Made by a program: the position numbers and the translations under genes. From positions 1-27,859 of the forward strand of contig JBLNBX010000159.1 of NCBI GenBank assembly GCA_050260275.1: 27,859 nt of DNA, written 5' to 3'. This DNA comes from DATMXS01 sp050260275. GTDB lineage: Bacteria; Acidobacteriota; Terriglobia; Bryobacterales; Bryobacteraceae. Below are positions 25,388 through 27,859 of this stretch, piece by piece (within the stretch, counting starts at the first letter, position 1; the number at the start of each line of letters is the position of its first letter). Below the pieces are notes generated by a model. The model ran no database searches, was not told the DNA's origin, and saw only the letters and a list, made by a program, of their open reading frames with translations.

Positions 25388-27328
25388 TCAGCCCTGCTTC
25401 TTGTCCTCGTCTACATCGACGAACTCGGCGTCGACGACGTTATCCTTCTTGGCGCCGTCGCCACTAGTCCCGGCGCCTGAAGCTCCGGAGCCGCCCGGCT
25501 GTCCCGTTCCGGCTCCGCCGCCCGCCTGCGAAGTGGCCCGGTACATCGCCTCAGCCAGCTTGTGGCTGGCGGTCTGCAGCCTGTCGCGCGCCTGGTTGAT
25601 GCGGTCCACCCCGCCTTCCTTCATGGCGGAACGCGTCTCCTCGAGAGCCGCCTCCACCTCCTTGGCATCCGCTTCGGAGATCTTCGAGCGGTGCTCCTTC
25701 AGCATCTTCTCTACGCTGTAGACCAGCGAGTCCGCCTGGTTGCGTGCGTCGATCTCCTCCTTCTTCCGGCGGTCCTCGGCGGCGTGCGCCTCGGCGTCTT
25801 TCGCCATCTTCTCAACCTCCTCCTTGGACAGGCCCGAGGAGGACGTGATGGTGATCTTCTGCTCGTTGTTGGTGGCGCGGTCTTTCGCGGTGACGTTCAG
25901 GATGCCGTTGGCATCGATGTCGAACGTGACCTCGATCTGCGGGATGCCGCGCGGAGCCGGGGGAATTCCGACCAACTGGAACACGCCCAGCAGGCGGTTG
26001 TCCGCGGCCATCGGGCGCTCGCCCTGGTAGACCTTGATCTCCACCGAGGTCTGGTTATCCGACGCCGTCGAGAACACCTCGCTCTTGCGGGTTGGTATCG
26101 TCGTGTTGCGCTGGATGAGCGTGGTCATCACGCCGCCCAGCGTCTCGATGCCGAGCGACAGCGGCGTCACGTCTAGAAGGAGGACGTCCTTCACCTCGCC
26201 GCGGAGCACGCCACCCTGGACGGCCGCGCCGACCGCGACCACTTCGTCCGGGTTAACGCCCTTGTGCGGCTCCTTGCCGAAGAACTCCCGCACCATCTGC
26301 TGCACTCGCGGGATGCGCGTCGAGCCGCCGACCAGCACAACCTCGTCGATCTGATGCGGCGCGAGGCCGGCATCCTCCAGCGCCTTGCGGCAGGGCTCGA
26401 GCGAGCGGTTCAGAATGTCCTGGATCATCTGCTCGAAACGCGCGCGGGTGAGTTTCATCACCAGGTGCTTAGGGCCGGTCTGGTCCGCCGTGATGAACGG
26501 CAGGTTGATCTCGGTCTCAAGCACGGTGGACAGCTCGATCTTGGCCTTCTCCGCCGCTTCCTTCAGGCGCTGGAGCGCCATCTGGTCCTTGCTCAGATCG
26601 ATGCCGTTCTCCCTCTTGAACTCATCGATGATCCACTCCATGATGCGCTGGTCGATGTTGTCGCCGCCCAGGTGCGTGTCGCCGTTCGTGGACTTCACCT
26701 CGACGACGCCTTCGCCGACCTCCAGCACCGAGATGTCGAACGTGCCGCCGCCGAAGTCGTAGACGGCGATGGTTTCGTTCTTCTTCTTGTCCAGCCCGTA
26801 GGCCAGAGCCGCCGCCGTCGGTTCGTTGATGATGCGCATCACCTCGAGCCCGGCGATCTTTCCGGCATCCTTAGTGGCCTGGCGCTGCGCATCGTTGAAG
26901 TAGGCCGGCACCGTGATCACCGCCTGCGTGATCTTCTGTCCCAGGTACGATTCGGCCGCCTCACGCAGCTTCGTCAGGACCATCGCGGAGATCTCCGGCG
27001 GCGAGTACTGCTTGCCCATGATCTCCACGCGCGCGTCGCCGTGCTCGCCCCGAACCACCTTATACGGCACCAGGCGCGCTTCGTTCGGGATCTCCTCGTA
27101 GCGGCGCCCCATGAAACGCTTGATGGAGAAGATCGTGTTCTCGGGGTTCGTAACCGCCTGCCGCTTGGCGACCTGGCCCACCAGGCGCTCGCCCGTCTTC
27201 GTGAACGCGACAACGCTCGGCGTCGTGCGGGCGCCTTCCTGGTTGGGGATGACGACCGGTTGGCCGCCCTCCATGACGGCCACGGCGGAGTAGGTCGTTC
27301 CCAGGTCAATTCCGATAATCTTGCTCAT
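25388..27328 (-). CDS. dnaK: Chaperone DnaK (Hsp70)
   Basis: The 646-residue cytoplasmic Hsp70. The ATPase domain starts with KIIGIDLGTTYSAVAV and carries VYDFGGGTFDISVLEVG and VLVGGSTRIPRVQ. The DVTPLSLGIET motif opens the substrate-binding domain, followed by the helical lid and a Gly-rich, acidic tail (AGGGAGTGQPGG, DEDKKQG). AGGAGG lies 11 nt before the ATG. It is the first gene of dnaK-dnaJ-hspR; grpE, often next to it, is absent. The leader of about 80 nt can form alternative hairpins (see findings). Confidence 0.98.
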   Translation of the reverse strand: MSKIIGIDLGTTYSAVAVMEGGQPVVIPNQEGARTTPSVVAFTKTGERLVGQVAKRQAVTNPENTIFSIKRFMGRRYEEIPNEARLVPYKVVRGEHGDARVEIMGKQYSPPEISAMVLTKLREAAESYLGQKITQAVITVPAYFNDAQRQATKDAGKIAGLEVMRIINEPTAAALAYGLDKKKNETIAVYDFGGGTFDISVLEVGEGVVEVKSTNGDTHLGGDNIDQRIMEWIIDEFKRENGIDLSKDQMALQRLKEAAEKAKIELSTVLETEINLPFITADQTGPKHLVMKLTRARFEQMIQDILNRSLEPCRKALEDAGLAPHQIDEVVLVGGSTRIPRVQQMVREFFGKEPHKGVNPDEVVAVGAAVQGGVLRGEVKDVLLLDVTPLSLGIETLGGVMTTLIQRNTTIPTRKSEVFSTASDNQTSVEIKVYQGERPMAADNRLLGVFQLVGIPPAPRGIPQIEVTFDIDANGILNVTAKDRATNNEQKITITSSSGLSKEEVEKMAKDAEAHAAEDRRKKEEIDARNQADSLVYSVEKMLKEHRSKISEADAKEVEAALEETRSAMKEGGVDRINQARDRLQTASHKLAEAMYRATSQAGGGAGTGQPGGSGASGAGTSGDGAKKDNVVDAEFVDVDEDKKQG

Positions 27329-27335
27329 TGCCCTT

Positions 27336-27402
27336 CCAGCCTCCTAGAATGATCGCGAAATGGATTTGGAAGTCCATCGGAGGGCTGGCGTGGGCGCCCT
27401 CC
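27336..27402 (-). promoter_or_regulatory. dnaK leader with two mutually exclusive hairpins
   Basis: The RNA segment CCAGCCCUCC (27388 to 27379) can pair upstream with GGAGGGC (27402 to 27396; 7 bp, 10-nt loop), or downstream with GGAGGCUGG (27344 to 27336; 9 bp with one bulged C). The downstream partner contains the dnaK Shine-Dalgarno. The region between (27359-27376) holds a small AUGGA/UCCAU hairpin. One fold hides the ribosome site and the other frees it. Confidence 0.4.
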
Positions 27403-27415
27403 TTAGCACAAGCCT

Positions 27416-27444
27416 ATTATCAAACCTTAGTGTATCATTGTCAA
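27416..27444 (-). promoter_or_regulatory. dnaK promoter (sigma-70 type)
   Basis: On the minus strand there is a perfect -35 TTGACA (27439-27444) and a -10 GATAAT (27416-27421), with exactly 17 nt between. This is the strongest vegetative promoter in the window. It overlaps the degenerate HAIR-like dyad. Confidence 0.8.
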
Positions 27445-27445
27445 G
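27425..27445 (-). promoter_or_regulatory. Degenerate HAIR-like site (possible HspR operator)
   Basis: CCTTAGT (27425-27431), a 7-nt spacer and TGTCAAG (27439-27445) match the HspR consensus CTTGAGT-N7-ACTCAAG at 10 of 14 positions with exact spacing. The site overlaps the dnaK -35 box and spacer. The match is modest; the presence of hspR in the same operon raises its likelihood. Confidence 0.35.
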
Positions 27446-27859
27446 TTGCCGCACACTCGCTATCGCAGCCCTCCTCGCCTCCACCCTCGCCTGCTCCAAT
27501 ACCCCCACCTCCGGCTCCGCAGCTTCCGGGAACGAACCCCTCCTCGTGGCTTCCGCCTCCGACCTTGCCGGCATGGAACAGCCTCTGGCCCAAGCTTTCC
27601 GCACTGCGACCGGCAAGCAGATAGAGATGGTTTTCGCCGCCAGCGGAATGCTGGCCCGGCAAATCGAGCAGGGCGCCCCTTTCGACGTGTATCTCTCCGC
27701 GAATGAGGATTATGTGAAGCAACTCGTGGAGAGCGGCAAACTCGATCCGGCCACCGTGGCTGTTTACGCGGTTGGCCGCCTGGGGTTGTGGTCGAAAGAA
27801 GGCTCGTTCAATGATCTCAAGCAGTTGACTGCCGGGAGCGTGAGGCACATAGCCATCGC
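27438..27859 (+). CDS. modA: Molybdate ABC transporter substrate-binding lipoprotein ModA (3' end outside window)
   Basis: The first 140 codons of a periplasmic molybdate-binding protein. A lipoprotein signal is visible (TLAIAALLASTLAC, lipobox Cys19), so it is membrane-tethered. The mature start VASASDLAGMEQPLAQAF, then FAASGMLARQIEQGAPFDVYLSAN, is the ModA pattern; serines in these segments bind the oxyanion. The TTG at 27438 gives a normal-length signal but has no Shine-Dalgarno. A GTG at 27390 has GGAGGG 5 nt upstream but would add 16 residues and lie inside the dnaK leader region. It is divergent from dnaK. A TATTAT -10-like box at 27415-27420 could serve it. Confidence 0.85.
   Translation, partial: MSSCRTLAIAALLASTLACSNTPTSGSAASGNEPLLVASASDLAGMEQPLAQAFRTATGKQIEMVFAASGMLARQIEQGAPFDVYLSANEDYVKQLVESGKLDPATVAVYAVGRLGLWSKEGSFNDLKQLTAGSVRHIAI

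Noticed and set aside
27403..27433. Two CCTTAG direct repeats upstream of dnaK as a CIRCE element
   Set aside because: CIRCE needs an inverted TTAGCACTC-N9-GAGTGCTAA; here the half-sites are direct and 24 nt apart.

Overview
The window looks like a piece of a GC-rich chromosome from the phylum Acidobacteriota, most likely the Bryobacterales/Solibacter side. This is inferred from four things: a roughly 1,030-residue Oar-like receptor with a carboxypeptidase-regulatory domain, a Tat-exported Gfo/Idh/MocA oxidoreductase, several secreted proteins of the type common in that phylum, and dispersed short palindromes with TTCA/TGAA loops. There are no phage genes, insertion sequences or CRISPR arrays. 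Most genes are housekeeping or envelope genes.

Left part (1-7.6 kb). The window opens on the 3' end of a class II tRNA, probably tRNA-Ser. Next come a truncated gene remnant and a cluster of small palindromes. Then follow an exported MBL-fold hydrolase (-), two overlapping small secreted proteins (+), inorganic pyrophosphatase (-), bacteriohemerythrin (-) and a Tat-exported oxidoreductase (-). A second palindrome cluster lies at 5.33-5.50 kb. After it comes a two-gene minus-strand operon: a polyprenyl-phosphate sugar transferase followed by a divergent OPRT-like phosphoribosyltransferase.

Middle (7.7-15.4 kb). An ABC exporter (+) runs convergently into a CPBP membrane protease (-). The protease is divergent from a secreted LolA-like protein (+). 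The Oar-like outer-membrane receptor (-) follows, with a UUCG-loop terminator at its end and a hairpin in its leader. About 570 nt upstream of the receptor leader hold two tiny candidate reading frames and an inverted repeat.

Right part (15.4-27.9 kb). A plus-strand block (fused lptC-lptA, lptB, rpoN, hpf, rapZ) sits between two minus-strand heat-shock operons, groES-groEL and dnaK-dnaJ-hspR. groES has a sigma-70-type promoter overlapped by a CIRCE operator (HrcA). The dnaK operon encodes its probable repressor HspR, lacks grpE, and has a good promoter overlapped by a degenerate HAIR-like site. The dnaK leader can be drawn as two mutually exclusive hairpins, one of which covers the ribosome-binding site. 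A molybdate-binding lipoprotein gene (modA) starts divergently inside the dnaK promoter region and leaves the window.

How the genes fit together: the right half joins protein-folding stress (two chaperone operons under two different repressors), LPS transport to the outer membrane, sigma-54 and its usual neighbours. The middle is dominated by envelope functions (exporter, receptor, exopolysaccharide priming). I see no obviously new multi-gene system. The observations most worth testing are the dnaK leader, the HAIR-like operator, the dispersed repeat family and the small frames upstream of the receptor.
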